Origin: Norana najaformis
Taxonomy: Eukaryota; Annelida; Clitellata; Crassiclitellata; Hormogastridae
Reading direction: 5' to 3'
DNA length: 64,000 nucleotides
NCBI GenBank assembly: GCA_964023275.1
Contig: OZ029919.1
Coordinates: forward strand, 9,564,202-9,628,201
Below, in pieces: positions 39,786 to 51,644 of the stretch. Both the position numbers and the translations under genes were made by a program. How positions within the stretch are numbered: position 1 is the stretch's first letter; each line of letters starts with the position of its first letter. Below the pieces are notes generated by a model. The model saw only the letters and a list, made by a program, of their open reading frames with translations, ran no database searches and had not been told where the DNA came from.

Positions 39786-40267
39786 TTCAAAGTATTTATA
39801 TATCATCTTTAGGAAATAAACAAACTGAATTGAGTTGAACCTTACAAAAATAAGGTAAATTTACATGTACATTACGTGAAGGGGTACTGTGCTTAATAAC
39901 TGCAGAGGAGGAAAAAAGATTGACAATAATATGGCTCAATGTCAACATTTTTGTAGCTAGAAATTTGAATGGAGCATATCTTGTATGATTGGTATATCTT
40001 GAAGATATCTTGAAGATATCTTGTGTCATTACACTAAATAACATCACATCAAATCATTTTACATCACATCACTTTACACTGTTCACATTATACCACTTTA
40101 GACTATGACTGACACTTAACCTTAAATTGTCAAAAGTTCAGTATTTTTTCAAGCAAATAATTACTGTATAAATTGCACTTTTGTGATCTAGCCGTGATAT
40201 AGCTCATTACAGAAAATTTCAAACGCCCAGGAAACTAAATGATGGAATAAGTCTATGAGATTTATAA
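39786..40267. other. Gene-free stretch
   Basis: It contains three repeats of gatatcttgaa near 39990-40022 and nothing else recognisable. Confidence 0.4.
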
Positions 40268-40522
40268 GCCAAAAACAGCCAACGAACTTTATTTACAGGT
40301 AGATATGTAAGCAGGAAGAATGGTAAGAAGTTCGTTAATGACATTACCCAACTGCTAGATGTGAAAGATCCAATGGTAGATAAAGGAGGGAGCTATCTGG
40401 TATGGGGTGGTTTGAGTGGCTACGCTGCTACCGTAAAGTGGAAAGATATTCGGCATGCATGGAAAGGGATTACCTGGAACAGATGGTACAGAATTGTCAG
40501 CGGTATTTGCTGTTGCTTTTGA
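40268..40522 (+). CDS. Unrecognised open stretch, possible terminal exon
   Basis: A plus-strand frame is open for 84 codons to a TGA at 40520. An acceptor-like tttacag sits at 40292-40298. After it the frame reads RYVSRKNGKKFVNDITQLLD, then SYLVWGGLSGYAATVKWKD and HAWKGITWNRWYRIV, a tryptophan- and glycine-rich composition unlike random AT-rich DNA. I cannot assign a family. It may be a last exon or an old element fragment. Confidence 0.3.
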   Translation, partial: AKNSQRTLFTGRYVSRKNGKKFVNDITQLLDVKDPMVDKGGSYLVWGGLSGYAATVKWKDIRHAWKGITWNRWYRIVSGICCCF

Positions 40523-41765
40523 TCATAGGCCTACTGCTCACCGAATGAATGATTGAATCGATGTGCAAGAGCATTTGTTATGAAAGTTTGAACTGATGAT
40601 TAGATTGACATATGGAGTTATCGAAATACGTACGACATAAAGTGTGCTTGTACGATTTTGCCTGACGATTTTTGTGCTGTTTCTTTGACCATCATAAATA
40701 ATGTTTAGGCTGTAGTAATATGTACCCAAGAATATGTTGAATCTTAAGATTTGGCTTATTTATTATATTTGCTGTAGGCCTGCTATTTTTATTATAAATG
40801 TTGAAAATTCGCTATTTTTAAAAACGTCATGATTGGTGAAGAAAACATTTTGAAGAGCACAGTTTTTAAACCTGTTTATGACTTGTCACATTTTTCAGAC
40901 TAAGACAGCACCTTTCAAGATGCTTTCTTGCTAGCTTAACTGATGTTATAGTTATAAAAGAACGACAAGTTTGTCGGTATATGAATGATGCTTCTGGATC
41001 AGGCACAGGTCGCCACTGGCAGTTTTTCACAGAAATGTAGAGATAAAACAAGAAATACCCATCCACATTCAGAGTCATTGGTCTGGATTGAAGATGAAGA
41101 ATGACCCCCCAAAAATGGTGGCTTTCGCCGACCGATCATCCAACTTTGACAGTCTAGCGCAGTGCATCTGAACGTTCTCCGCACTTCCGAGTCAGTGCTG
41201 CCCAACGAAGTTATAGAAAGCCGATTGACAAGAACATATACAAAACTGACAGCCGATGCCCACCCAGAGTCTTGCTCGCATTAGCGAAACCAAATCCACG
41301 AATGCTCGTTCTCAAGCAGCATTGTGACTTACGATTTCGCATTTTCCTAACAGGCTTAGCTACAGACGACAAGTGTAGCACACCTGAGCACTGAATACTT
41401 TGTTGAAATACACTAGTCTAACCCAACTGTATAGCTGTATCACAGTCATTGATGAATGATAATAACACAGGCCCAAACCACCCAAAATCCATACAACACT
41501 AGAAGAATATTATGGAATTGCAGACTCAGCTGCAATGTGATGAAGCATCAACTTTCTGCTGATTGTTGATAATTATTCAGCTTTTCAAGTTCAAGAATTG
41601 TTTGGGTGCTTGCAGTCACAGTTGTGATTTTGTTGTAAACAATCATTTTTCAAGCTCTGGACTAATTTTTGTATGCAGTCACTTTGTTTATGATACTGAT
41701 CTAAACAAAGATTCGCAAGTTATCAAGAAAGCACAAAGAAAATCATAAGTAAATGCGTTCACAAG
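40523..41765. other. Gene-free stretch
   Basis: No gene or element supported. Confidence 0.4.
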
Positions 41766-41945
41766 AAATCTGGAGATCTAGAACATTTTGGATCTTGATT
41801 ACGACAATCAAAAATAAAGGGCCATGCAATAGATTACTGACTGAAATAAAGACGTTCATATGAAATCACGAAATCTAGAACATTCTGGATCATGATTATG
41901 AGAATCAAAAATAAAGGGCCATGAAATAGATTACTGGTTGATAGG
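41766..41945. repeat. Diverged 97-bp tandem duplication
   Basis: atctagaacatt...ttggatc and caaaaataaagggccatg occur at 41776 and again 97 bp later at 41873. Confidence 0.65.
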
Positions 41946-42644
41946 ATAAAAAACTGGAATATAAGCCAAAAACATCTTGAGTGATCTATGGAATTTTGAA
42001 TTTGGTTAGCGTATCGCAAGTTTTGGATTTTTTTGCTGAAGATCTATACCTAGAAGATGAAGAGTCTTTTAAGAAGTTTAAGCCAAACCTTAGAGTTATC
42101 CATGTCTACAAAGTGCTAGTGAATTCAGTCTCTTAACCTCAGGATATGAGGACGGGTAGCTCTCTCTCGCCATCTGATGATCCAGTCCACAGTCAATGTA
42201 ATCATTTTATAGCCAAGTTCACTAAAAGGTGCTAGTGGCTACTGGAGCAGAAATCTTGAAGTGCTTTATTGATCTAGCATGGATTCGAGCTCCATGATAT
42301 CTGTATAGACTGTCCAGGACACTAGTCGCTATAGTGACCAGACTTCTTATCACGCCATCGATGATGTGCCAAAACCAGTGAAAATTTAGTGCAATGAACT
42401 AAATAGGCTTTGCTCAAAGAACATCTAAGGTGCTGAACAGAGCTGACGAAAAATTTAATTGACTTGTGCACACCCTAAACATGGTTCAATTTGGCTGAAA
42501 TTTTCACCTTGTTAGTTTCTAACAGATGGGTTGTAATTGTGGATTCCAACATGGAACCTTAAACTAAAACGTTTTTGGACAGCCCTATTGTACCTTGCAT
42601 TATTTCTTTCTTCAAACAATCTCCATGCTTCATAAGATCCAGCT

Positions 42645-43090
42645 ACATGGAAATTCTTTGTGATCAGCAGCTGGATTGGGAATGTAGTAACTGGAAAATT
42701 TATTGTCAGTTTAAATAACAGAGTTGTAATAATTTGGATTTTAAACAGATTGGCAGGTGGATTTTAATAAAATTTCAAATTACTGTGTAAGTTGCAGTTG
42801 CCACGAGGGTGCTTAATTTGGAAATTCTGTGTGATTAGCAGATAAAACTGGAGTGTAAACTTTAGAAATTTTCCAACAGTTGGCTGATAGGGTGGGTATA
42901 TTCATTTGGAAATTATTATTGTGATGGGCTGTATAGTATTTGGAAATTACTCCATGATTAGTATGTAGGATGTGGCTACAGGGAAATATATGTAACAGGG
43001 TGGAAAAGTGATAATTTGGAAATTATTCTGTGATAGGTTGGAGCTACACGTATTAGAAATTACTGTGTCATTAGCGGATGGGAGCTCAAA
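42645..43090. repeat. Decayed tandem repeat of about 36 bp
   Basis: The phrase (tt)tggaaatta.t.tgtgattag recurs with drift, for example at about 42815, 42905, 42938, 43014 and 43050, mostly 33-43 bp apart. Confidence 0.45.
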
Positions 43091-43730
43091 CAATTTTCCG
43101 GTGTTGTTTGTTGTTGCTTGGAGAAAGTCATGCTGTACAGGGGTTGCTTGTAATTATGGGCACAGATCTGTACGTAAAGCTGGAGGGAGATGAACGAAAT
43201 TGCTCTTCTGCTTGCTGGTCACTTGGCAGACGGCATGAATGATGTATAGTTTCGTTTACGGCATCTGACATTTAGAAAACAGCCAAGATGGGAACAGGAG
43301 CCCAGCAGCCTTCGCTTCAGTCGTGTCCACGCCAGCCAGAAAACTAGATCTTTTCCCTGCCTTATTGTACGCCCAGTCAGTTAGCTGGTGCTGACAGTTA
43401 CATGGGTGCAGCGGCAAACAGAAAACACAGGGCTTGGAATTTCGCATCTGTGGGAGGTATAGGGGCCTACTCATTTTCCGTGGTCTTTCGTGATTTACTA
43501 TATTGCTGCCATTCTGCCCGTGCTTCGGGCGGCTCTGTGGCCACTCCGCTTGCAGAAGACTTCATGAAGTTCGGCCTTGATGTGGATTTTTGTGTGCTAC
43601 CTGAAGGTCGGCGATAAATTGCGGTTGTCTAATTGAAATTCTACTCTTCTCCTCCCCATATTTCTATTTTGTAATGTACTACAACGTAATGTGATGCAGT
43701 GCACTGTGATGTGATGTGCATGCATGTATA
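43091..43730. other. Gene-free stretch
   Basis: Short frames only. Confidence 0.4.
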
Positions 43731-43736
43731 TATATA

Positions 43737-43828
43737 TATATTATGTATGTATGTATGTATGTATGTATGTTTGTATGTATGTATGTATGTATGTATGTAT
43801 GTATGTATGTATGTATGTATGTATGTAT
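43737..43828. repeat. (TATG)n microsatellite
   Basis: A nearly pure gtat run. The Thr/His/Ile/Tyr minus-strand frame is an artefact. Confidence 0.95.
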
Positions 43829-44019
43829 CAAGATACTTAATGTAGCACATTTTAGGTAAGGTAATGTAGTAAGCTAGTTCCAATGTGCCTTAAATAGTTC
43901 ACTTACATATATAGTTACATACATGCAATACAATACAATACATATGTTACATAGATTCATGTGTATGCGTGCACATTTAATGCCTTTATTGTGAACCCCA
44001 CATTGAACTTGACGAGTGA

Positions 44020-44068
44020 ACATTTGTAAAAGTTTGTTAAGATAAAAATTTTTAAAGAAACTATGAGT
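44020..44068. repeat. Direct repeat, left flank of the 567-aa gene
   Basis: catttgtaaaagtttgttaa and aaagaaactat match 46512-46561 in the same orientation over about 48 bp with few differences. Confidence 0.7.
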
Positions 44069-44395
44069 CAAAACAATAACACTGGCCAACACGTAATTTG
44101 TTGCCTCAAATGTTAGAACTGTTTCTGGGTATATTTGACCTGCTGATTCCAGAAAAGGCACCAGTTTTCTCCCAGCAGGTCTAGTTTTCGAGATATAGAA
44201 CATTATGCCATATACCAGTCCTTGCCTCTGCTCGCCCATAAAACATAAGGCTATAGCTATAATTATGTAGTGCTCAATTTATTATGTGATACACTAAATA
44301 AACATAATAATACAAATACTTAAAAGAAAATGGTAGTACCTGAAACTGTACTTATATGATACCAAACAGAACAAGTTTGTTATAAAAATTTCAAG

Positions 44396-46099
44396 TCATT
44401 CGACACCGAAGAAGCTCCTTTTGTACGATTTCCGAGTGTGGCATCTGCCGGAACAATCGCGCATAATATTCCAGCAATAGTCTGCCATCATGTGTGCATC
44501 CCATCTTCCTTGATATCGATTTTCCATTGTTTTGATGTCTTCGTGAAATCTTTCACCTTGCTCTTCGCTGAAGTCACCAAGATTCTCTGGAAAGCGATCT
44601 AAGTGACTGTGGAGATAATGGACTTTAATGCTCATGTTGCAGCCAAGCTTGTTGAAATGAAGAAGCATATCCTCTACTAGTTGTGCATAATTGTCTGCCT
44701 TCTTGTTGCCAAGAAAATTTTTAGTTACAAGAACAAAGGAAGACCAGGCACAAGATTCGATTTCATTCATTGATGGTATGAAAAGTGGGTCATTCATAAG
44801 TTGCCTGATCTGTGGACCATCGAAGATTCCAGCCTTCAATTTTTCCATTGTAATTCCTGGTAACTTGTGTACTATGTATTCGAAGCATGAACCTTCTTTA
44901 TTCAAAGCCCTGACAAATTGTTTCATCAGGCCTAGCTTTATATGTAGTGTTGGCAGTATGATCCTATCTCGTGCCACCAAAGATTCCTTGATTACATTTT
45001 GAGCTCCAACCACCATGTCTTTCCTCGAAGGCCAATCTTTTCTTGTCCAATGTTCATGCTTGGCTCTACTGTCCCAAAGACACAAAAAGCAGGGATACTT
45101 TGTGTAGCCACTTTGTTGACCAAGGAGGAAATTTACCATCTTCAAGTCTACACAAATTACCCATTGATGTTCTTTGTATTTTATCTTTTCCAGTACTAAA
45201 GAGATGGCATTGTACTCTTCTTTCATCCTGGTGGAGTGACCGATTGGAATAGAACCAAATTTGTTGCCGTTATTTAAAAGCACACATTTCAGACTACGTT
45301 TTGAACTGTCGATAAAAAGACGCCACTCATCTGGGCTGTAATCCGACAGACCAATTTTCTTCAATAAGTTGCTGATGTCATTACAGAATACTAGATTGTT
45401 GTCTTCGGTAAAGAATGGCAGCAAATCCTTTTCTCTGTTTCTATAAATTGTAATTTTCGTTCCAGGCTGAAGTGCATTCTTTTCCTTTAGTCTGGACGCA
45501 AGCAATTCAGAGGACTCTTTGGAAAGATTTAAGTCCCTGATCAGATCACTCAACTCTTTTTGGTCAAAACGTTCACTGTGTGAAGTTGATTGGAAATCAC
45601 TGTCACTGCCCCCACTTTCTTCACTTTCGTCATCTTGTCCGATATTGGACATGCAAGTGTCATCGTCTGAGAGCTGAGGTAGTTCGCGAAAAGGTGGAAC
45701 TGGTACAATATCCGAATGCGGAACAGGTCTCCTGGCTGAAAGTATATCAGGGTAAGACAACTTGTGACGATTATTTCGATTGATGCCTATGATATTAACC
45801 ATACAAAAGTAACAGTCGTCGAAGTGGTTTATCTGTTCCCTCCAAACCATCGGTACACCAAATTTCAGGCAGCTTCTCTTTCCAATTGTCCAGTGGCGCA
45901 ATTGTTCAATACAAGTTTTGCATACTGTATGAGGAGCCCATTGCTTATCTTGATCTCCAAGTTTGACACCAAAATAACCTACATATGCTCTTTTTACAAA
46001 CTCAGAAATCGGTTTCCTGTTTGCTTTTAGTGTGTATTCCCCACAAATGTAGCAGAATATGTCTGGATGGTTAATGCAGCTCCGTCTGGAAGTAGCCAT
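44396..46099 (-). CDS. 567-aa single-exon protein, probable transposon-derived (unassigned family)
   Basis: This is the longest frame in the window and it is intact. The N terminus (1-100) has paired cysteines at 16/19, 60/63 and 96/99, a zinc-finger-like arrangement. Residues 145-180 are acidic and Ser-rich. The core has LFIDSSKRSL (Asp264), WVICVDLKMVNFLLG (Asp318), a YPCFLCLWDSR knuckle (Cys337/340), HYLHSHLDRFP (492-503) and EEQGERFHED (Glu516). A strand-Asp, strand-Asp, helix-Glu order with a zinc insertion is what a DDE transposase of RNase H fold would show; that is inference. I recall similar intronless multi-copy proteins in arthropod and other invertebrate genomes, annotated only as uncharacterised. 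No terminal inverted repeats were found. The flanks are AT-rich. Confidence 0.75.
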   Translation of the reverse strand: MATSRRSCINHPDIFCYICGEYTLKANRKPISEFVKRAYVGYFGVKLGDQDKQWAPHTVCKTCIEQLRHWTIGKRSCLKFGVPMVWREQINHFDDCYFCMVNIIGINRNNRHKLSYPDILSARRPVPHSDIVPVPPFRELPQLSDDDTCMSNIGQDDESEESGGSDSDFQSTSHSERFDQKELSDLIRDLNLSKESSELLASRLKEKNALQPGTKITIYRNREKDLLPFFTEDNNLVFCNDISNLLKKIGLSDYSPDEWRLFIDSSKRSLKCVLLNNGNKFGSIPIGHSTRMKEEYNAISLVLEKIKYKEHQWVICVDLKMVNFLLGQQSGYTKYPCFLCLWDSRAKHEHWTRKDWPSRKDMVVGAQNVIKESLVARDRIILPTLHIKLGLMKQFVRALNKEGSCFEYIVHKLPGITMEKLKAGIFDGPQIRQLMNDPLFIPSMNEIESCAWSSFVLVTKNFLGNKKADNYAQLVEDMLLHFNKLGCNMSIKVHYLHSHLDRFPENLGDFSEEQGERFHEDIKTMENRYQGRWDAHMMADYCWNIMRDCSGRCHTRKSYKRSFFGVE

Positions 46100-46511
46100 A
46101 ACCTTAAGGATGTTCGCATCTGAGGAATTAAATGACTAACCTAAAAAATAGTAAGAACATGTAGTTATTTAATGCTCACATTCACAGATTGTTCTTGCGA
46201 CCAACTCTTAATATGCCCTAAGACGACTGCGGCTGCTCTAGCTTTCAGGAGGCGGTTTATATAGGCTATAAATGCTGACTTCAGCATAATCTATTTACAT
46301 AGTTCGAAACCATGAAACGCTGTATAAGCACAAATAAATTCTAAATGAGGCCATGAATTTAGTGCTGAGTAAGCTGTAGGCTACGGAATAGTTATTTCGT
46401 TGAATCAGCAATATCTCAGCACGCGGCAAGATATGCTGATTTTACATTATAAGGATGTAGGCATTATATGAATCAGCAAGAATTATAATTAGCCATAAAT
46501 AAAGCTTATTA
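46100..46511. other. 5' flank of the 567-aa gene
   Basis: AT-rich with no recognised promoter or inverted repeat. Confidence 0.4.
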
Positions 46512-46561
46512 TGACATTTTGTAAAAGTTTGTTAAGATTAAGAAATTTCAAAGAAACTATA
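46512..46561. repeat. Direct repeat, right flank of the 567-aa gene
   Basis: Matches 44020-44068 in direct orientation, about 2.5 kb apart, bracketing the whole gene. Confidence 0.7.
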
Positions 46562-47849
46562 TAATATATATTAGGTTTCCCAGGGTTTTGCATAGTATTG
46601 TGAGGAGCATATATACCATTTCCAGATTCAGGAAAACAAACGCTAGTATCCGGTATCAAATATCAATCCCTACAGAGGTCAATGCCTGGCCAATGGCTCT
46701 CTCGATCCCCTCTGATAGGGTTTGGGATTACCAGACCTCTGGGGTAGAATCTTTCAAGGTCATGAACGGCCGCGTGTCGTGTGAGCCGAGCCGTGCTTTT
46801 TGAGTCTTCCTGACGCTGAAGAAAAGCTCCTATTTCCCACAGTGGAACATGGGGAGGCGCTCATTTCCTGCTTTTAGGCCCTTGAGCCGGCACTGGACGA
46901 ATTCCAAGGTTTTGGACACGGGGTCAGTGCAAAGACCTACCGTTTACTTCCCAGCTTAGTCCAGTACCAAATTCTACAGTGGTGACAGAGACAAGCGTGC
47001 GAGAACAACTTGCCCAGGGTCGTTACACTTAGTCCGCTGAGCTTAGATTACCGATCAGAACCGGGCGATGCCGAATAGATCACCGTGGCGCACAATTCAC
47101 ACAAGTTGACAGTAGGCCTGGTGTGCTCAGTTGGCTCGGCATTTGCGTCATTGTTGCCAAAAATAGTATCAACTGTAATTTGAGGTATGCCTTCTTTCGC
47201 CAAACTGCTGCAGGCCTTTGTTCAAAGAGTCAGTTAATATTGTTTTCAACTTATTAAAGAGTATCATATGTTGGCAACTTCAGTACGGTGTAGGCTACAT
47301 AGAATACTTACTTCTTGTTCTGCAGAACACTGGTAGCATATTCTGTGTAAAAATTGTGTTATTAAGTTCATTCTGCATTTCAGGCTCAATAAGCCCTACA
47401 TTCAGTGAATTTGAATACAGTTTGAAATTTTAAAGCTTAATTAAATCCGTACATGTATTATATGTATGTATGAAACATCATTGCATCAGTAAAAGTCAAG
47501 GTTTGTTTTGATCCGCTACTATTCACTTTAATATTGACACTTAATGATGGTGATGTTGTTGTAGTTGTTGATTGGTGATGATGATAATGAATAAGACGAC
47601 GACGACGATGATGATTTATATGATCTAGGCTACATCCGTAGGAACGGACTTTAACCCAAGTCGCAGAGGTGAAAAGCAGACACATTAGATGCTTGGCCAA
47701 TGCCTCATTTGCAATGGGCAGACTTCATTTTGTTTGAGTGGTGGGAATATAAAAGGTGTGGACTTTTCTCGTGACGAAGAGAAAGAAAATGACCTGTTCC
47801 GCCAGTCAACCCGGAGAGGCAGACATGGCTATGCTATTATACAGCAACC
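46562..47849. other. Gene-free stretch
   Basis: Moderately GC-rich at 46650-47100 without a recognised family. A GAT/GAC trinucleotide patch lies near 47540-47620. Confidence 0.4.
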
Positions 47850-48086
47850 TCATTTTCTCAACCTCGAGAGTTTTCCCCTCGCGTTCTTATCTTCCCAACG
47901 ACAGTGCATACTTAGTGTAGACCTACATATCTCCAATGGTGGCTCTGGGGAGATCGAGGGGCCATGGTCTCCGTCGTCTGCTGTGCTAGTATAGAAGACC
48001 CAAAGTAGGGCTAGAAGACAAAGCGACAGCCTCAAGATAAGGCCCAAATTACGAAGTTTGTGGTTGCAATCGTTTTTTCTAAGCAC
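47850..48086 (-). CDS. Possible first coding exon with a membrane anchor
   Basis: The 78-codon frame starts MLRKNDCNHKLRN, then LGLILRLSLCLLALLWVFY, a strong hydrophobic segment behind a basic N terminus. An acidic, proline-containing stem (TADDGDHGPSISPEPPLEIC) follows. This layout fits the start of a type II membrane protein, such as a Golgi enzyme, and several GT dinucleotides after residue 50 could be donors. No downstream exon is identified. Confidence 0.25.
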   Translation of the reverse strand: MLRKNDCNHKLRNLGLILRLSLCLLALLWVFYTSTADDGDHGPSISPEPPLEICRSTLSMHCRWEDKNARGKLSRLRK

Positions 48087-49195
48087 AAACTGTTACAGAC
48101 GCCGTTTCTCCATATCAATATCATATTTCAACTGCTCCAAACATGTGTGTGTATGCGGATTATATTTCCTAGCCGCTGATTCAGAACCCTAATCATGAAC
48201 CCTGCTGTTGAACATCTAAATCTAGTATTTAGATCTCCATGGGCCTGTTATAGAGTGTTAGTAATATATTGTATGTTTATATATAACATATATAACTATA
48301 TGTACACTACATTCTTACTTACATCTTCTGATTAGATCACTAGGCTAATTTCTGTTAACCTCTGAACCCTGAACAATTAAGGCTGCAGTTGAAAGGAAAG
48401 AAAGGAAGTGTCGATGGGAGGGATGAGTGATGATTGAGAGCTCTGTTAACCTATTCTCTTATGTAGGCATCACAGATGTCCAGAGAAGTGTATGTCCTTG
48501 AATATAAGTATCAGAATCTGAGACCCAAACTAACACGATCGGTAGTTTGGAGATCGAATTGGCCTACTGGATTTCCGCTACATCGGACTGACAGCAGCTG
48601 CGACATGGAGGTAGGCCTAAATGTAGGCACAAGAAAGGCAAATGTTGCGCCTCAGACACTTGAAATGACATGGAAGATTAACGGATGTAGACTGAGGACC
48701 AGATTTGTCTGTTTGAAACCATGGTATTAATTTACTCTCTAAATTTCGACGTCTGGTTATTTCACAGTTTCGTTCACTGACATATAAGTTTTTGTTTCTC
48801 AGTTATACTGAGATTTATGCGCGTTGATCCTAACACTGATGTATACGGTTGACACGGCTATTTAGCGTTCCCCAGTGAGCCTTCATCTACTCTATAAGGT
48901 TGTAATTAATAATTTTGAGGCCAAAACTAACACGGCCGGTAAACTTAGAGGTTTTCTTGTGTTAGTGAGTCGCCCACTGCATGGCTGAAGTTCTTGCTGT
49001 GTCATGACTACACACTGTCTTGATTTTTAAAGCTCACTGTGGTGTTTTCGCTTTCTAAAGTGTTTCTGGTCAACTATGGCCCCATTGGCAACTTCCCCGA
49101 GAGCTGTCCTATACCTGATAAATTCATTGACTATATTTCAAGGTTGAGGATATAGGACTGCAGCACTGATTCAGACAAAGCTAGGGTGGTGACTG
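48087..49195. other. Gene-free stretch
   Basis: Short repeated phrases (caaactaacacg near 48526 and caaaactaacacgg near 48923). No element is defined. Confidence 0.4.
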
Positions 49196-49264
49196 ATCTT
49201 ACCCGATAAATTCATTAAAAATGAGCATGGTCGAGACCATAAGGTCGTTATGAAAGATCATGTA
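49196..49264 (+). repeat. SINE 3' fragment
   Basis: acccgataaattcatt, aaatgagcatggtcgagacc and the following gtcgttatgaaagatcatg match the 3' part of the SINE at 52940-53155, opposite orientation. Confidence 0.55.
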
Positions 49265-49419
49265 CATTTTCATTTAAATTTTAGGAATTTAAAAACGTCG
49301 TAAACTGCTATAGGACGTGTCGAGCGATCGTACATCTCTGAAATCTTCACACATAAAATTGTGTTATAGGCATATTAAAACACCAGTTCCTGGCAAAAGC
49401 TGGCTGATTCCCCAATGGC

Positions 49420-50340
49420 CATTGTGTCCACGGGCGCCGACATTAGGCTTGAACCGTTAACACAAAAACCCGGATGTAGGTTTGCTTGGCATAAATATGA
49501 GACGATGGGCCGTCCGGGGAAACCTCACAGGAGACCAGCGTCTAAGCGCAGTTGCGCGTTGATCAGGTTAGTGACTGGCGCAGTACAATCTTTATATGAG
49601 TGTTGTTGGTTCACGCCTGACATAAGCTGGCGTTTGCATGTTATTATCAGCGCCAGTCATGTGAATTTGCCAGCTCGCGTCTTCCGTTATCCGTCCGTTT
49701 TGAACGCCGGCATCTCGCGCCATGAACAGAACTCCGAAGGCCCGTTGTGTTAATATATCAAGGCCCTTCGCTGCTTTTGCTGCCGCTTCTGCTACTGGCA
49801 CTGCTTCTGTCGGTTACTGGCACAGTGGCACTGCTGCTGCTGCTGCTTCTGCTGCTGTCTGCCGCTGTCTGCCGTGTCTGCATCGGCCGCTGCAGAGCCA
49901 GCCAGCCGGGCAAGCGAGCGAGCGAGCAAGAACCAACGCTGACCTTTTCCTTACGAAGAGCTGCGTGGCGTCTCCGTCTGTAATAAGTCCCTTGCATAGT
50001 TAGACTACAATCATTCGGCTGCTGCTGCTGCTACCGTTGCGGCTGCTGCTGCTGCTGCTGGTGGTGCCGGTGCGGCCGTGTGTGCGCTTCGCAGACGTGA
50101 ATGGAATCACTCTGCCTGGCATTTGCTGATGCTCATCGATCCTTTGGTGGTAGAGTGCCGAGCCGTCTAGTTCGCCGGTGTCGGGTTTGATCCGGTGGCA
50201 GTCAGTCAGTCTAGACCCAGCGCCATCTGGGGGCCGCTATTCAAGGACTATAGCGCTCCAGTCGCAGTAAGTGTTGCTACCGATGTTTCTCGTGTAATCG
50301 CGACCTTCGTACTCGGTGTCGATTTTCGAGTTTCTTTGCT
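49420..50340. promoter_or_regulatory. CpG-rich island, candidate promoter or first exon
   Basis: GC and CpG rise sharply here (ggggccgctattcaagg, gcgagcgagcgagc) with GCT/CTG trinucleotide runs at 49826-49860 and 50020-50065. A GTAAGT donor-like site lies at about 50266. The 14 kb to the right is AT-rich without exons, as in a long first intron. Overlapping Ala- and Leu-rich frames in three phases argue against a conventional protein here. Confidence 0.4.
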
Positions 50341-51644
50341 ACCAGGTGTTTTCTGTGTACTTTCTTCTCTCCAGGCTTCAATATATTTCATTTAGTTTTT
50401 TCAGGCGTTGAGTGTTTTTATTCCAAATGTCATGCTTATCTCTTCCATGAATGATATTTACATAAGTGAATTGCTTTCTTTCATCTGATGTTTGGCTTTT
50501 TAATGTATTCTCCATTTGTTAACAAATTATTATTCGTCCTATCGCAAAAGGCCAACTTGCTATAATCAGTTAAATCACTTGTCAAGACGCACTAATTTAC
50601 TCTGGCTTTTGAATGACTCTGTGTTGGCATCTGGTGAACATTAATCCTAATCTCAGATTCAGATTTACTCACTTCGTACACATAATAAGTACTTTAAATA
50701 AAAAAATAATTAGTTTTGGATTTAATATTAGGCCTATAACAGTTTTGCTCTTTTATTACTGCTGCTCTGTAAGTATGCATTTAATTAAGTATGAATGTAT
50801 GTAGAATTGTAGATATGTAGGTATGTAGGTTGTTAGGTAGATAGGAAGGTAGATTGGCAGGTAGGTTTGTAGGTAGCAAGCAAGATAAGTAATTAGAATA
50901 GCAAGTAAGCAGTTTTTAAGTAAGAAAGGTACAAGTAAAGCAAGATAAGTAAGTAAGCAAGGTAGTGAGTAAGTAATCTTGTATATAGTGGAAGGCAGTT
51001 ACTCATAAAGGCAGTAAATTGTAACAACATGCTAGTTACATAATAAAAACACAATATAATGGCTACAGATATGTAATGTAATCTTACATCAGAAATTTAT
51101 TTAGCACTGCTTTGATTAAACTTCTCAGCTGTGCTGTTTATGTTATATAAGGTTTTAGGAATTTTTTTAAATGTGTAAGTTATAGTGATTTAGTGGCTGG
51201 CAGTTGTGTTGACGTTTTACAGAATGATTTTCATCTTTTATGTTGGTTATTTTTTGGAGAGTTGTAATGTTTACTTCTTGATATATTGAGATTGTTGTTT
51301 TGCACTCCTCCAGTTCAGTTTCTCAGAATGCTTCACTTTAGTTGTATCTCTGGACCCTTGTTTATTTGTTTGTTTTGATTGCTTTGCTATCTTTTCTGGC
51401 ATTGCTGCTCTGAATAGTCTCTTATTTATGTTGTTGTCAGTAAATAAGGTTATAATTATGCACAGCTGTTTTGTTATGCTAAAATCACAAAATCTGTTTA
51501 ACGCATAGGTTTGTAGAGTCTAAACCTTTCTGGCTACATGATGTTTTTATTTCACTGCTAGAGGAAAAATTGTAAGATATTATTCATTTGAATTGTGTTT
51601 TATATGCTGAATATTGCCATCATATATCATCAAAGGGACTAGAC
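50341..51644. other. AT-rich non-coding stretch
   Basis: Simple (GTAG/TAAG) words at 50800-50980. No gene seen. Confidence 0.5.

Noticed and set aside
49722-50003. 93-residue Ala-rich protein
   Set aside because: It arises from GCT/CTG runs in a CpG-rich region; three phases are open at once and no family is recognisable.
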